The notes under the pieces are model-generated. The model saw only the letters and a list, made by a program, of their open reading frames with translations, was not told the DNA's origin and searched no databases. Below, one piece after another: positions 19,608-30,510 of a stretch of 31,494 nt of DNA. Every line of letters begins with the position of its first letter. Position 1 is the stretch's first letter. Made by a program: the position numbers and the translations under genes. The stretch is from contig NW_014577587.1 of NCBI RefSeq assembly GCF_000485595.1, forward strand, positions 60,279 to 91,772, given 5' to 3'. The stretch is from Priapulus caudatus. Taxonomy: Eukaryota; Priapulida; Priapulimorpha; Priapulimorphida; Priapulidae.

Positions 19608-19874
19608 AAGCTCAGACCCCCGTATTCAGACGCATCCAACACTGGTTAAGCTGGAATGAACGCATAATCATGCTATCTTCATTCCTGCTGCACTTAAGTT
19701 CAGAGATGTGAGTTCTGAGACCTGTGCAAAACTTGAGGAGCTATTCAGAAATGGGCATTCGCCAGCCAGTGCACTAAATCTGCTGAAGTTAGAGCTGCAA
19801 GTGCAGGATCCAGAAAACTTCATCATGATATCTGCGGACAGGTCTGTCTGCCCGGATTTGAAGTTTCGTTACAT
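19608..19874 (+). pseudogene. MULE/SWIM-type gene, exon with nonsense codon
   Basis: The acceptor is ATTACAG (19601-19607) and the donor GTCAGT (19875). It reads SSDPRIQTHPTLVKLE, then TGA at 19657-19659 where the family normally has Trp, then THNHAIFIPAALKFRDVSSE, KLEELFRNGHSPASALNLLK and ISADRSVCPDLKFRY. These match the conserved linker between the zinc-binding N-terminus and the MULE catalytic core. The single stop is a TGG to TGA change; the rest is open. Confidence 0.7.
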
Positions 19875-19992
19875 GTCAGTGATTTATTCATTTATTTATT
19901 CATTTATTCATTAGTTTTTGTCTTGGATTCTATTATTCTAAATTAAAACCCTCATGTTCACCGCACACAAAATGACAAAGTTCAGTACACTA

Positions 19993-20172
19993 CAGTAGAC
20001 TCTCATTATAATGTCTTGTGGCCAATTAAATTTCTTCGTTATTAATATTTTTATAGCATGATTAAAAAACGAGGAAATTAGGAACTAGGAGTTTGGACCT
20101 GGAAAATTAATTTGTTATAATAGCGAGTTATTTTTTTATATATATATCAGTGTCTTTTTAACGAGACTACTG
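19993..20172. mobile_element. 180-bp pogo-like MITE in the intron
   Basis: The left end CAGTAGACTCTCATTATAAT is preceded by TA. The right end, read on the reverse strand, is CAGTAGTCTCGTTAAAAAGA. The ends agree with small gaps, and the CAGTAGnCTC start is typical of pogo/Tigger termini. The right target TA is not intact. No coding. Confidence 0.5.
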
Positions 20173-20293
20173 AATATTTTTTTCTTTACTCGAATTCCAG
20201 GCAAATACTATATTAATAATATAGCATGTATGTGTGATAATATAGACCAAATTATGCATATTTTGTAATAAATTGTTGGTTTTCATTTACAAG

Positions 20294-20370
20294 ATGGGGC
20301 AAGTCCCAGAGAAGCAAGCTGTTTCTTTGTTCAGAGCAGCACTTTGTTAGAAATCAAATTGAAGATGCAG
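20294..20370 (+). pseudogene. MULE/SWIM-type gene, 77-bp exon
   Basis: The exon lies between an AG acceptor at 20292-20293 and a GTGAAT donor at 20371. One base completes the codon begun at 19873-19874, then it reads WGKSQRSKLFLCSEQHFVRN and QIEDA, leaving G to be completed by AC at 20445. Phase continuity on both sides is the main evidence. I do not recall this peptide from the family. Confidence 0.5.
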
Positions 20371-20444
20371 GTGAATGAAAAAAAGGTACATTTATTGTGC
20401 ATTAAAAGAAGCAATACATCGTTCAACATCTTGAATTTTGGCAG

Positions 20445-20675
20445 ACTATCACAAAATATTCAGCAGGGCTTATGGTTCAGCAGATGGTGAAGATATGGTT
20501 GCATCTATTGAGGAAAAGATCATTGCCAAGTACAATGAAGAAGCTGGCTTGACATGTGCAAAGATGAGCAAGACCAGCACTGATGAGCTCATCATAGCGA
20601 TATGCACTCCAATGATGCAGCGTGTCCCCGCTATGATGGCTCACAACAGTGAACTTGTCTTCATAGATTCTACGG
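20445..20675 (+). pseudogene. MULE-type transposase core exon (first catalytic Asp)
   Basis: The exon lies between an AG acceptor (20443-20444) and a GTATTT donor (20676). It reads YHKIFSRAYGSADGEDMVAS, then KYNEEAGLTCAKMSK, then IAICTPMMQRVPAMM and SELVFIDSTG. The last element is the beta-strand with the first Asp of the DDE triad (F-I/V-D-S/A-T/S) in MULE transposases, which cut and move DNA. The rest of the core and the SWIM finger are not found downstream in the window, so the gene is truncated or continues in unrecognised exons. Confidence 0.75.
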
Positions 20676-20815
20676 GTATTTGTTTAGTATATATACATAT
20701 CTATGTATATATATATATATATATACATGTGTATATATAGTATTTGTTTAGTATATATACATATCTATGTATATATATATATATATACATGTGTATATAT
20801 ATGTATATATATAAG
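20676..20815. repeat. 64-bp tandem duplication with TA microsatellite
   Basis: GTATTTGTTTAG starts at 20676 and again at 20740, and each copy runs into TATA/CATG microsatellite. The first copy begins exactly at the splice donor of the MULE exon, so the donor sequence is present twice. Confidence 0.85.
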
Positions 20816-22303
20816 AAAACATAAACAAGTGATTCAAAAAATATGAAGATCACATCCTACTAATAATACATGTAATGTAACATATTGTTTAGTATAGTCT
20901 TATTTTCATGTAATGTAGGCGTATATTTGTTTGCCTCTGCCACATATAGGGTAGTGGGCAAATGATCGAGGTTTTGGGTTCCTACCCAAGGTAGAACTAG
21001 TCACAACCTATTTTTTCTTGAAGAGGGATGTTTGGGGAGTTAGAAAATCATGGTTGTGAATCTGAGATCATTGCACAACATTTTGAAAATCACGTTTACA
21101 TAGGTACCACTGCAGACTGCAAAAATGGATTTAATCGCCACAAATTTTGGCTCATATTGGCTCATATATTTGTTAATAATGGTGCTACATACACAAATTT
21201 GGTACCAAAATGTGCGGAATGATAACACATATATCTGTAAAAACAATTTGAGATGTAACAAAAGATTTTGTGTGATCTACAGGCAAAAATAGTGAAATTT
21301 TACTCAACAAATCAGCTTCAGGTTTACCAATAAATATCAACAAAAACATTAATTACTTCAAAAATATTGGACTTGCAGTCATACTTGTTACATCAACATA
21401 ATCCAAATTTATTTACCCTTTGAAAAATATATCTAATGACGTCACGTGACTCACGTCAGATAAACGTCATCGACGCGTCACGCATCACAATGTGTTCCAA
21501 ATAATCGCAAAATGTATAGGGCAGGAACTGCACGTGGCTTCTGTTTTAGCGAATGAGAAGTGAGCACGGTGATGTCATTCTTTGGGAGGGCCAATAGAAA
21601 CACTTCGTCGTTCGAAGATTCTTATTATATTTATGCCAATCTGTAGTCTGTGTAGTGGAATCTTCACGTTCTGATGTCGCCATTTTCTCACCGTCCTCTT
21701 CGATTTCTGTGATATATGTTCTTCTACTGCTGTTATTTATTTCGAGGTAGGTGATCTATCGCCTTATATATCTAATTAATATTACTTTTAATATTAATAT
21801 ATACCCAGTAAACGTGAATATATAGTGATTAAGTTTGACTATGCAAATGCTATCGGTAAGCGTTTATTTTCACGAAATTTAGGGTTTGAGTATCCACTGC
21901 ACGAAACGTCAAAAGTGCGTGGCGGCGCCGTTTTCAGTTGGTCGGTGCTGGTGTCAAAGAGTCCCGGTTAGGAATCTCTGACAAATACATGTACCTTTTG
22001 TTGCACAGGCTCAAGAAATATAACAATGTACAGTTCAACAAAAAGTCATGAAGGATGCTTTCTAAGAGTCTCTCCCAACCGATTAATGGTTGTGGCTTAT
22101 GTTTACGACCTGTCCCGTGCTGGACACAGCAGGGTAGTGGAAAGTGATAATCACCGCCAGTACCCGACCAGTTACTCCTTTACGACGATCCACATCGAAG
22201 GCTGGGTCAGTGGGTAGGAATGCTGGCAGCCTGCCAACAGCAGACGCGCACGCTTGGATGATGGAACGTTGCAGGAGATGGTGCACGTGTGTGCGTTGGG
22301 ACA
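20816..22303. other. No gene; upstream region of the CACTA-like gene
   Basis: No coding motif. 21425-21560 is rich in CACGTGAC and GACGTCAC sites. A GAG-GTAGGTG donor near 21745 and a GTTGCAG acceptor near 22268-22274 could bound an untranslated first exon and intron of the gene at 22304. This is speculative. Confidence 0.3.
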
Positions 22304-24390
22304 ATGGATGGAGCAAGTAGGAAGCATCGGCAAGAATACAAGAGAAAATGGGCACTGGCAAACTATACTCTGAAGAAGACACAGGAACGTGAAGTACCAT
22401 CCTCATCTTCTGACAGTGGTGAAGATTCCATTGAGGATGCACATGTATTAGAACAAGTTTTATACTCAGTAGAGCAACAGTTAAACTCAAATACAAGTGA
22501 ATGCAATGACAGTTTGCCAGCAAACAATGGTATTGTCGAGTTGGAGGAAAATGACTCGAATTGGGATGCTGACTTGGAGGACAACGAGTCAAGTGTGGAT
22601 GTTCAGTTGGAGGAGAATGATTCGAACGTGGATGTTGAGTTGGAAGACAATGACTCAGTCTGGGATTTGATAGATAACCATGCTACCATATCATCAAGTT
22701 CTGAAAATGAATCAGAGAGCGAAGAAAGTGATGACAACATTTCCCTTTCTGATGGATTATCAACATGGGTAAATCGCTTTGATGTGAAACATAATGCTGT
22801 GGATGGTCTTCTGAAATACCTGCAAAAGAAAGGCCATCCTGAGCTGCCTGCTACAGCCCGTACTCTGTTGAAAACCCCCAGAACCATTGTAACAGAGACC
22901 AGGTCGGGCATGCAGTATGCCTACCTGGGATTAGAAGAAGGATTGGTGAAAACAATTCAGGAGTATGCACCAGAGAAAAGGGAATGTCTTGCAGCGTTGA
23001 CACTAGCTTTCAATGTAGATGGCTTACCAATATTTAAAAGTACCAACAGTTCCCTTTGGCCTGTATTGTGTGCTGTCAGGAATGTGACACCAGTCAAAGT
23101 TTTTCCAGTAGCCCTTTGCTTCGGTCGATCCAAGCCCACCAATTTAGACTTTTCATCTGAAGCGATTAGAGACATGAACAATCTGGTACAACATGGACTA
23201 CATATCGGAGAAGGTAACAAAATCTACACTGTCAGTCTGAGCTCTGTCATTTGTGATGCAGCAGCGAAAGCAATGAAAAAGTCTGTGAAGCTGTACTCTG
23301 GATACTATGGGTGCGACAAGTGTGAACAGAGAGGTGTGTGTGTGTTGGCAGAATGACATACCCAGAAGTGGAAAATTTACGGACAAATGTTTTATTTAGA
23401 ACTCAAGCAAATCCAGAACATCATAAAGGTGAAACTCCATTTTGTGACCTCCCTATTGACATGGTAAAGAGCTTCCCCATTGACTACATGCATCAGGTCT
23501 GCCTTGAAGTTCAGAAAAGGCTTCTGTTGGCATGGATGGGGGCAAGAAGGAGGTCAGAATATCAGCAGGTCAGGTCAAAGAAATCATTGCAAGGCTTCTG
23601 GTGTTGCAAAAAGATGTGCCAAACCTTTTTGCTAGAAAACCCCGTAGCCTGGATGAGGTAGATAGATGGACGGCTACAGAGTTTAGACAATTCCTGTTGT
23701 GCACAGGAAAAATTGTTCTCAAATGTATTTTGAGAAAGGAGCTCTATGAGCATTTCAGGGTCTTAAGTGTGGCAGTCTGTATTTTAGTCTGCCCCAGGTT
23801 GACTCGGGCGCAAAGTCAGTATGCCCACAAGCTCTTGATATATTTTGTTTCAAAGAGCCAGGAGTTGTATGGCAGGAATTTCTGGTGTATAATGTGCACA
23901 GTCTGATTCATTTGGCTGGAGATGCAGAAGAGTATGGTGGACTGGATTCTTGTTCAGCATTTGTATTCGAGAATTATCTCCAGCAACTAAAGAAATTGGT
24001 CCGGTCATCAAAGAATCCACTGGTGCAAATAATCAAGAGACTCAACGAAATGAAGAATGCCAATCGTTCGGCTCCCCGCAATCACTCAAAAATTTCACTG
24101 AAGAGACCAAATAATGTTTATATGATCAACAACTCGTCCTTTTGCGAAATTACCAGCATCTCCAATGAACAAGATGAAGACGGCAACAAACTTCTGTGCT
24201 GCCGGGTGTATGATAGGATTCAACCTCTCTTCCAAACCCCCTCTAATTCTGTTATTATTGGAGTAGGCACTGCCCACCTGAGGAACACACATATAAAACT
24301 ACTGGCCAGACATCAACTGTTCAAAAGGGCCATTCTCGTAGATCATGGCCAGGGAATGTTTCTCTTCTTGGCAATTTTGCATGACTTTTA
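22304..24390 (+). pseudogene. CACTA/EnSpm-like transposase, nearly intact
   Basis: ATG at 22304 gives MDGASRKHRQEYKRKWA. The frame runs about 695 codons in four frame segments. An acidic Ser/Glu/Asp-rich N-terminus (residues ~30-155) contains repeated LEENDS/LEDNDS units. The core shows FNVDGLPIFKSTNSSLWPVL (first Asp), VICDAAAKAM with YYGCDKCEQRG (second Asp and zinc pair), FPIDYMHQVCLEVQKRLL (third acidic site), and YNVHSLIHLAGDAEE with FENYLQQLKKLVRS, the DUF4218-like C-terminus of plant TNP2-type CACTA transposases. Frame breaks are a GT dinucleotide excess at ~23331-23345, a G run at ~23538, and a T run at ~23878. Everything else is open to TAA. Terminal inverted repeats were not identified. 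These breaks could be real or sequencing errors. Confidence 0.8.
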
Positions 24391-25430
24391 ATCAGTAAGT
24401 CTAATACTCGATTAGTCATTTATGTAATTTACTGCAGGTAACTGAGTATACAGTAAGCCCTCTTTTTAGATACCCTTGTTATTAAGAACGCCGCTCATGG
24501 GAGACTACTAAGCCTTGCTCCAAATGCGACACACCCCATGCTATTAACCCTCTTATGAGAGACCACTTCTCTTGAGAGACCACTTTTGGTGGTCTGAAGG
24601 GGTTTGGCGACAAGTCTGACAGTAATCACTGTATACCGATGCCTGGTTGCAGTCAGTATTAGTGAAATAAAATAAGTAAATTAATTAAAGTAATCACAAT
24701 ATAAGCATGATAAGAGCATGAATATTTTGATATAGTTTCCACACGTAGGCCTAACACATTCATTCAGTTTGGCACTGAATAATCATGAAAGTAAATCATT
24801 GTAATCACATATTTGCAATGAAAGGTTGATTTATTGTTTTATAGTGTTATAAGTTCAATAATTTAGGTGAGTGGACTAGTGTCATATTAACTCAATTGGA
24901 TCAGTTAATCTATGTACGAGTAATCATTTGAAAGGTTATCAGGAATGAAATGTTCTCTTTTTCTATAAATGACATATAAGTATGCTGTGTTCGAGTTTCT
25001 GGCCGAGGGTTCAATACACTGATCTCTGTAATATAATCTGGATAGCGCTTAGCCTATCCGCGCTTAACATGAAAGTGACGCCACAGCGCCATCTTCCAAC
25101 CACTCCCAAAAGCTGAATCTGCCGGTCTGTGCCCCACAAAATTTCAAATGAAAAATAAGAAAATGCGACTTATTCTATTATTCAAATTAGCATGAAAAAA
25201 AACTTTGATCCATACTTAAGAGATTATATAAATATGGATATGTATATATAGATACATGTATGGAGCTAAGGGAACGAGAAATACACGAAAAATAATTTTT
25301 ACGTGACGTCACGAGTCACGTGCTAGCTAGTCGCAGCCTAGTCTACCAATTATAATAATTCTTGTTACCATTCGTATGAAAACAAACCTTGATGATGAAA
25401 CATGATGAAAATGATGAAACATGAAAGATT
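24391..25430. other. No gene; possible 181-bp MITE at 24451-24631
   Basis: 24451-24631 starts CAGTAAGCCCTC and ends ATCACTG, flanked by TA on both sides. It contains two GAGAGACCACTT units, a style seen in pogo-like elements. The ends match for only a few bases, so this is weak. The remainder is AT-rich without motif. Confidence 0.3.
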
Positions 25431-25825
25431 ATATTATATATATATATATAAGGCATATAGGCAAATATAGCATATAGGTATAGCATATAGCATACATAGG
25501 CCTACATATAATACTAATTACTATATATAATTAATATAGCATATTATATTATTGCCAACCAGGCTGTGTGAATAACGTCAATATACTACTACTACGGTAC
25601 TAGTACTAGGCTATTCTATATATATATGAATCGATAGATGAAAGATTAGATGATTGATAAAACGTTATCTGGGACAGAATTATTCGGTCTAAGGTAAATA
25701 TAGCATATGTCTAGCATACATTATATAGGCCTACATATAGCATATATGATATAGCAATATATAGCATATATAATGATATACTAGCATATAGCATATATAA
25801 TGATATACTAGCATATAGCATATAC
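25430..25825. repeat. AT-rich simple and tandem repeats (27-bp unit at the end)
   Basis: TATA microsatellite and AGCATATA-type repeats. A 27-base unit beginning AGCATATATAATGATATACT starts at 25763 and 25790 with a partial third copy. Confidence 0.75.
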
Positions 25826-25985
25826 CCAGACAGCACAACAGCACCAGGCCAATATTGGCCCAATATCGGTTAATCTTGGCACCAATAATATTGGCCCGAC
25901 ATTGCCAATATCGGCCTGACCCCCCGCTTGCACTTTGGCCCGACATCGGGTTAACTGGCTCCAGGTTGGCAGAATAATGGCATGG
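25824..25985. repeat. Palindromic repeat array (CCAATATTGG type) with CCCAG terminus
   Basis: ACCCAGACAGCA at 25824-25835 leads into degenerate units of GGCCAATATTGGCC (perfect palindrome at 25848-25861), CCAATATCGG and GCCCGACAT. Similar interspersed arrays occur in many invertebrate genomes. A minus-strand frame across it is an artefact of the repeat. Confidence 0.7.
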
Positions 25986-26125
25986 GGCTAAATGATACAC
26001 TTTCCTTGAATGTCAGTGTGTGGGCTGGGCATTTTTGAATGAAAAAGATTGTACTATTAATTATTCTGGTTTCAATAAAAATTTATTAAAATGTCGAAAA
26101 TGCATATTTAAACATTTGAGCATAA

Positions 26126-26375
26126 CATTGCTGGTCCGCCCGCCAACACAGACGTCGGCCTTGCGATGGCACGCGGTTACCTCCGCGCGCACTGCTGTAG
26201 CAGGGTGACCATCTGCTCTTCTGGAGTGTCCGTGTTGCCAATGTGTACGCGGCCACACTGCGCAAACACCGCCTCCCGGTAGCGGTCGCCACCGCCGGTT
26301 GCTTCCCACTCGGCGCACGCAAGCCGGGCGGCCGGGAACCACGCGACGCACTCGTAGGGTGTCTCGACGAGCCAT
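26126..26375. other. GC-rich block of unknown origin
   Basis: The block is strongly GC-rich against the AT-rich surroundings. Open frames exist in several of the six frames, which GC-richness alone explains. One minus-strand frame (26374 down to TAA at 26177-26179) reads PYECVAWFPAARLACAEW and looks protein-like, but I recognise no family. It joins the BEL integrase at about 26376, where one sequence must have inserted into or been fused with the other. Confidence 0.4.
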
Positions 26376-27615
26376 GCTTGGCTATAGTGGGATTCTTAGA
26401 GTCGGTGGTCGCCTGGAACATTCACACCTTACTCTAAAGGAGAAACACCCCATCTTGATACCAGGACACTACCACATTGCCGTCCTGTTTGTACGACATT
26501 TCCATGAATCTGTGGAACAGCAGCGACGTCATTTTACCGAAGCGGCTGTTCGAGCCGATGGATTTTCGATCACAAGTGTAAGACGACTGATTTATTACCT
26601 GCTCCATCGATGTCCCAAATGTCAGAGATTGCGTGCATCTACCAGTGTACAGAACATGGCAGACTTGCCAATGGACCGTCTTACTCCCAGTTCCCAATTC
26701 ACCTATGTAGGGATTGATGTTTTTGGACCGTGGTCGATCATTACCCGGCGTACACGCGGTGGACAGGCCAGTTCCAAACGGTGAGCGGTACTGTTCACGT
26801 GTCTCGTGATTCGTGCCATACACATTGAATTGATCGAAAAGATGTCCACATCATCATTCATCAATGCATTGAGGAGGTTCTACGCCCTTCGAGGGAAGGT
26901 GAAGGAAATTCGATCTGATTGTGGCAACAATTTCATCGGTGCAACGGACCGCTTGAGAATCGATGCTATCAGTGTTGAGGACGATCCAACCATGAAATTC
27001 ATGTATGACTCCGGAACTGTTTGGAAATTCAAGCCGCCCCATGCTTCCCACATGGGAGGTGCATGTGAAAGGATGATTGGAGTCGTGCGACGCATATTGG
27101 ACTCTATGCTCATTGGAAACAGGAATTTGAGTGATGAAGTACTTGGCACTCTCATGACTGAAGTATGTGACATTGTCAATAATCGACCTCTTGCACCAGT
27201 TTCAAGAGATGCAGACAATCCACAGGTGCTTTCTCCATCAGTTCATCTCACGCAGAAAATGGATGCAGATGTAGAACCTTTTCCACAGTTGGGTATCAAG
27301 GATATCTATCGTGCTCAGTGGAGACACGTGCAAGTGTTAGCGCAAATGTTCTGGGATCGATGAAGGCGTGAATCTTTGATGAATACTCAATCCCGAAGAA
27401 AGTTGCATGGTGGCGTGCCCAACCTCAAATCTGGAGAAATAGTTCTGTTGAAAGAGAAAGAAGTTCCCCAGAATTTATGGCCACTTGGAGTTATCACTCG
27501 TGCCTTTCCTGGTGGCGATGATCGAGTCAGAAAAGTTGAAGTCAAGGTGATAAAGGATGGTGAACTAACTCTATACACGTGACCGGTAACAGAGGTTGAG
27601 CGTCTGCTACTTGAT
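26376..27615 (+). pseudogene. BEL/Pao integrase and DUF5641-type pol tail
   Basis: A single frame carries GILRVGGRLEHS, EKHPILIP, a zinc-binding part with CPKCQRLRA, the integrase core FTYVGIDVFGPW (first Asp), IRSDCGNNFIGA (second Asp) and PHASHMGGACERMIGVVRR (Glu). The DUF5641-like C-terminus follows, with LKSGEIVLLKEKEVPQNLWP and PVTEVERLL. This is the 3' half of a BEL/Pao retroelement pol. There are no frameshifts, but TGA stops occur at 26782-26784 and 27361-27363, where the family has Trp, and one near 27580, where an Arg is expected. The gag, protease and reverse transcriptase parts are missing upstream, replaced by the GC-rich block. Confidence 0.88.
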
Positions 27616-27738
27616 TAGCTCTTTGGAGACATTCATGACTATTCAGCGTATGTTGGACAATGAGGGTGAAAGGTAAAAACAGTGTATCCATATTATTGGT
27701 GTTTTTGATTCAGCATAGGTAGTGATGTATGTCATATC

Positions 27739-28010
27739 AGGAGGGGAGTGTGCTGTCAGATATGTTGGAGTAATTTTGTGTTACCTCCTGCGTACATAAT
27801 TTCTGACAGGTGCGGGTTAGTGACTGTCATTGACACTGAAGGACGCTTCTGTCCTGGTTTTTCGTGCATCCATGATTTCGGCACATTCTTGAGAGGAGCA
27901 GATATTTGTGGCCCACGGTTGTTTTATTTTGAATATCTGATTATGATATTGGAGTCTCCTGTTCTCCTGTTGAGGGAATAATAGATTGGAAAATTGAGAC
28001 TGTGTCAGAA
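27739..28010 (+). repeat. Probable BEL 3' polypurine tract and LTR start
   Basis: AGGAGGGGAG (27739-27748) follows the pol tail by ~125 bases and abuts TGTGCTGTCAG at 27749, a plausible LTR start. The LTR end cannot be placed because no second copy is present and a hAT-like pseudogene begins at about 28018. Confidence 0.5.
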
Positions 28011-28017
28011 CAAGATG

Positions 28018-29626
28018 GTTAAACATTTTATTCATAGTGTATTGGAAAGTGGACTTGAAATAAACAGTATGATACAGATAGGAATGGATGGACCCAACGT
28101 CAACTGAAAGTTCTACAAAACAATCAGAGATAAAATCCACAATACAACGGAACAACACTTGTGAAGATCGGATCATGTGGATTGCATGTTGTCCATAATT
28201 GTTTCAAAACTGGTGCTGAGGCGACTGGATGGCAGTTAACTTCATTTCTGCCAAGCCTTTACTATCTTTTCAAAGATTCCCCATCAAGGAGAGAAGACTT
28301 TATCAAAGTCAAACAAAGCTCAGTGATGCCACTGAAGTTTGTTAGCCATAAATGGCTTGCGAATGTCCCAGTATGTGAGACAGCCTTGAATATTATGGAG
28401 AAGTTACGGGTCTATGTACAGGCTGTAGACTGGTAAAGTCAACAAACCACAGTGCAAGTCTTACACAGGGGTAAACGAATGTGTCAAGGACAAATGCTTA
28501 GTTGCAAAGTTGATGTTCTTCAAGTGTGTGGCTTTATAACTACAGCCTTTCCTAGCGAAGTATCAAACCAGTCTGCCAATGGTGAGCTTTCTTGGTGATG
28601 ATTTGAGTGCACTCATCAGGTGTCTTATGAGAAGAATTGTGAAAGCTGATATTCTTCAATCTAAGAGTGATGAACAGATGGTGAAACTGAATGTGGAGGA
28701 TAAAGATATTTTTGTTGACTATTCAAAGGTGGACATAGGGTTGTTCAGCGAACAGAAACTGAAAACGTTGAAAATAAGTAAAAGACAAGTCCTGGGGTTC
28801 AGGATGACCTTCTGGTAAAGCCTTTTAAAGAAATTATTGCTGAAATGTCCTGCAACATACTCTCTTGTAAGGCACCTAACTTGCCTGAATCCACACAGAA
28901 TGGCAACTGAGAAAGACTTCTGCATCAGCAAATTCAAGAAGGTGCTGTCATTGTTGCTGAATTCTAGATGGGTCACAGCCAATGAATGTGCGTCCGTACT
29001 ACAGCAGTACACAGCATTCCTGGATAACATCCCTCTGTTTGGAGGTGCCTGTTTCAGTGACTTTAATGTCAGCCAAGATGGGGTGGATGAATTGTTTCAT
29101 CGGTTTATGTCAGCAGGGGTGAACAGTATGGAGCACTGCTGAAAGTGGTGAAACTGATTCTCTGTATCTCTCATGGCCAAGCAGCTGTGGAGAGGCTTCA
29201 GTGTAAATATGGAGATTGAAGTTGAAAACATGAAGGAGGTAACACTGATAGCACAGAGATTAGTATGTGACCATGTGACCTGTGTTGGGGGTATTTTGGA
29301 GGTTGAGCTTAGCAAAGAGCTCCTGCTGTCTGCCAGGATGTCCAAACAGATGTACGAGATATATCTGAAAAAAATAGAGAGAACAAAACAGCAGATGAAC
29401 AGAAGAAAAGGAAGTGCGTGTTGGATGAACTTGATGAACTCAAAACAAAGAAAAAGAGACTAGAGTCAGATATTCAGAATCAGAGCAACACTGCAAATGA
29501 GCTTTGTGAAAAGCAAACAACAAGGAAAATCACACTTGTCACGCAGGCAAACGAAATGAGTCGGACAGCAGATGATAAAGTGAAGGAAAAAGACAAGCTT
29601 TATGAGCAGATTAATGTTAAACTCTA
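28018..29626 (+). pseudogene. hAT-like transposase pseudogene
   Basis: The order of motifs is IQIGMDGPNVN, a TGA at 28105-28107 where Trp is expected, FYKTIRDKIHN, SCGLHVVHNCFKTGAEATGW, LFKDSPSRREDF, PLKFVSHKWLANVPVCE, LVRHLTCLNPHRMA, and a C-terminal ISHGQAAVER / GFSVNMEIEVENMK / LIAQRLVCDHV segment like the hAT dimerisation domain. A Lys/Glu-rich coiled-coil tail then runs to 29626. Frames change at about 28160, 28430, 28815, 29190 and 29415, and another stop lies at 28537-28539. The N-terminal DNA-binding part is missing. Assignment to hAT is inference from the C-terminal motif. Confidence 0.7.
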
Positions 29627-30280
29627 AGAGCTTAAAAAGCTATAGGCAGTTAAATTATGATCACAAATTACAGTAAGTCAGTAAAATCAGTCAGTAAATC
29701 AAGGTATGTTGTAGAAGTGACAGTATTTAGAAGCGTTTATTAATGTGATCCAGGTAAGTTTTAGAGGTGACAGTGATTAAGAATGGGGTTATTAAATTAA
29801 TCCAGGTATGTTTTGTTCTGTGTATGAATTCCGATAAAATGTCCTTAAAAAGTCATTGAAAGGGCCTTGAAAAATCGTTCAGTCCTCCTGTATGAACCAT
29901 GAAATAGCACAATATAATAATATAATATAATATAATAATAAAATAAATATCAAACAGAGGGACCAGCGAACGAAGGTAGCCGAAGATACCCGAGTGTGAG
30001 AGGTGGCGTTATCAACAAATGCACGTGTATGCTTGCCGATGACAACATGAATGATAAAATAAAACAATGACGCTGATTGGCAGTACTGGAAAGTACGTGT
30101 GAAAAATGTCGTGCCAAAAAAATTTCGCGCGCGCGAGCGGGGCGACCACTGATGAAACTATATGCGTGGCTTTATAACGAAACTATATGCATGGCCATAT
30201 AACTAAATAGCTTGATGGGCTGAAATTACTTACCGGCTGCACGAGAGAGCCGGCCATATAAACTAATTGGAAGTAGGATA
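29627..30280. other. No gene; ~50-bp imperfect tandem repeat at 29702-29815
   Basis: AGGTATGTT-type units start at 29702, 29752 and 29804. They are followed by lysine-codon-like AAAAAGTC/CTTGAAAAA sequence near 29845-29875, which may be the 3' tail of the hAT-like element. 30120-30280 is GC-variable with short repeats. No coding found. Confidence 0.4.
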
Positions 30281-30480
30281 TTGTCTGCTGACGATACTAG
30301 ATTGTACAGAGAGATGGTGGGAAGTCTAATTTATGTTATGATGGCCACTAGGCCTGACCTGTGTTACACGGTCACCAAATTATCTCAGTTTATGTCGAGC
30401 CCGACACAGGGCCACCTATGTACAGCAAAGCATGCTCTACGCTATCTAAATGGCACAATAGATAACAGAAAGATGACATA
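30281..30480 (+). pseudogene. Ty1/copia reverse transcriptase tail fragment
   Basis: It reads LYREMVGSLIYVMMATRPDL, then CYTVTKLSQFMSSPTQGHLC and AKHALRYLNGT. This is the conserved stretch linking reverse transcriptase to RNase H in Ty1/copia elements. Sequence before and after is unrelated, so it is an isolated ~65-codon fragment. Confidence 0.85.
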
Positions 30481-30510
30481 GATAATAGATGACAATAGAT
30501 AACATAAAGA

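Noticed and set aside
22083-22592. 169-codon minus-strand frame opposite the CACTA-like gene
   Set aside because: It lies antisense to the better supported acidic N-terminus and the upstream region, with no motif of its own.
24661-24665. TAGTG read as the right CACTA terminus of the transposon at 22304-24390
   Set aside because: A 5-base match occurs by chance often, and no matching left CACTA end or 3-bp target duplication was found.
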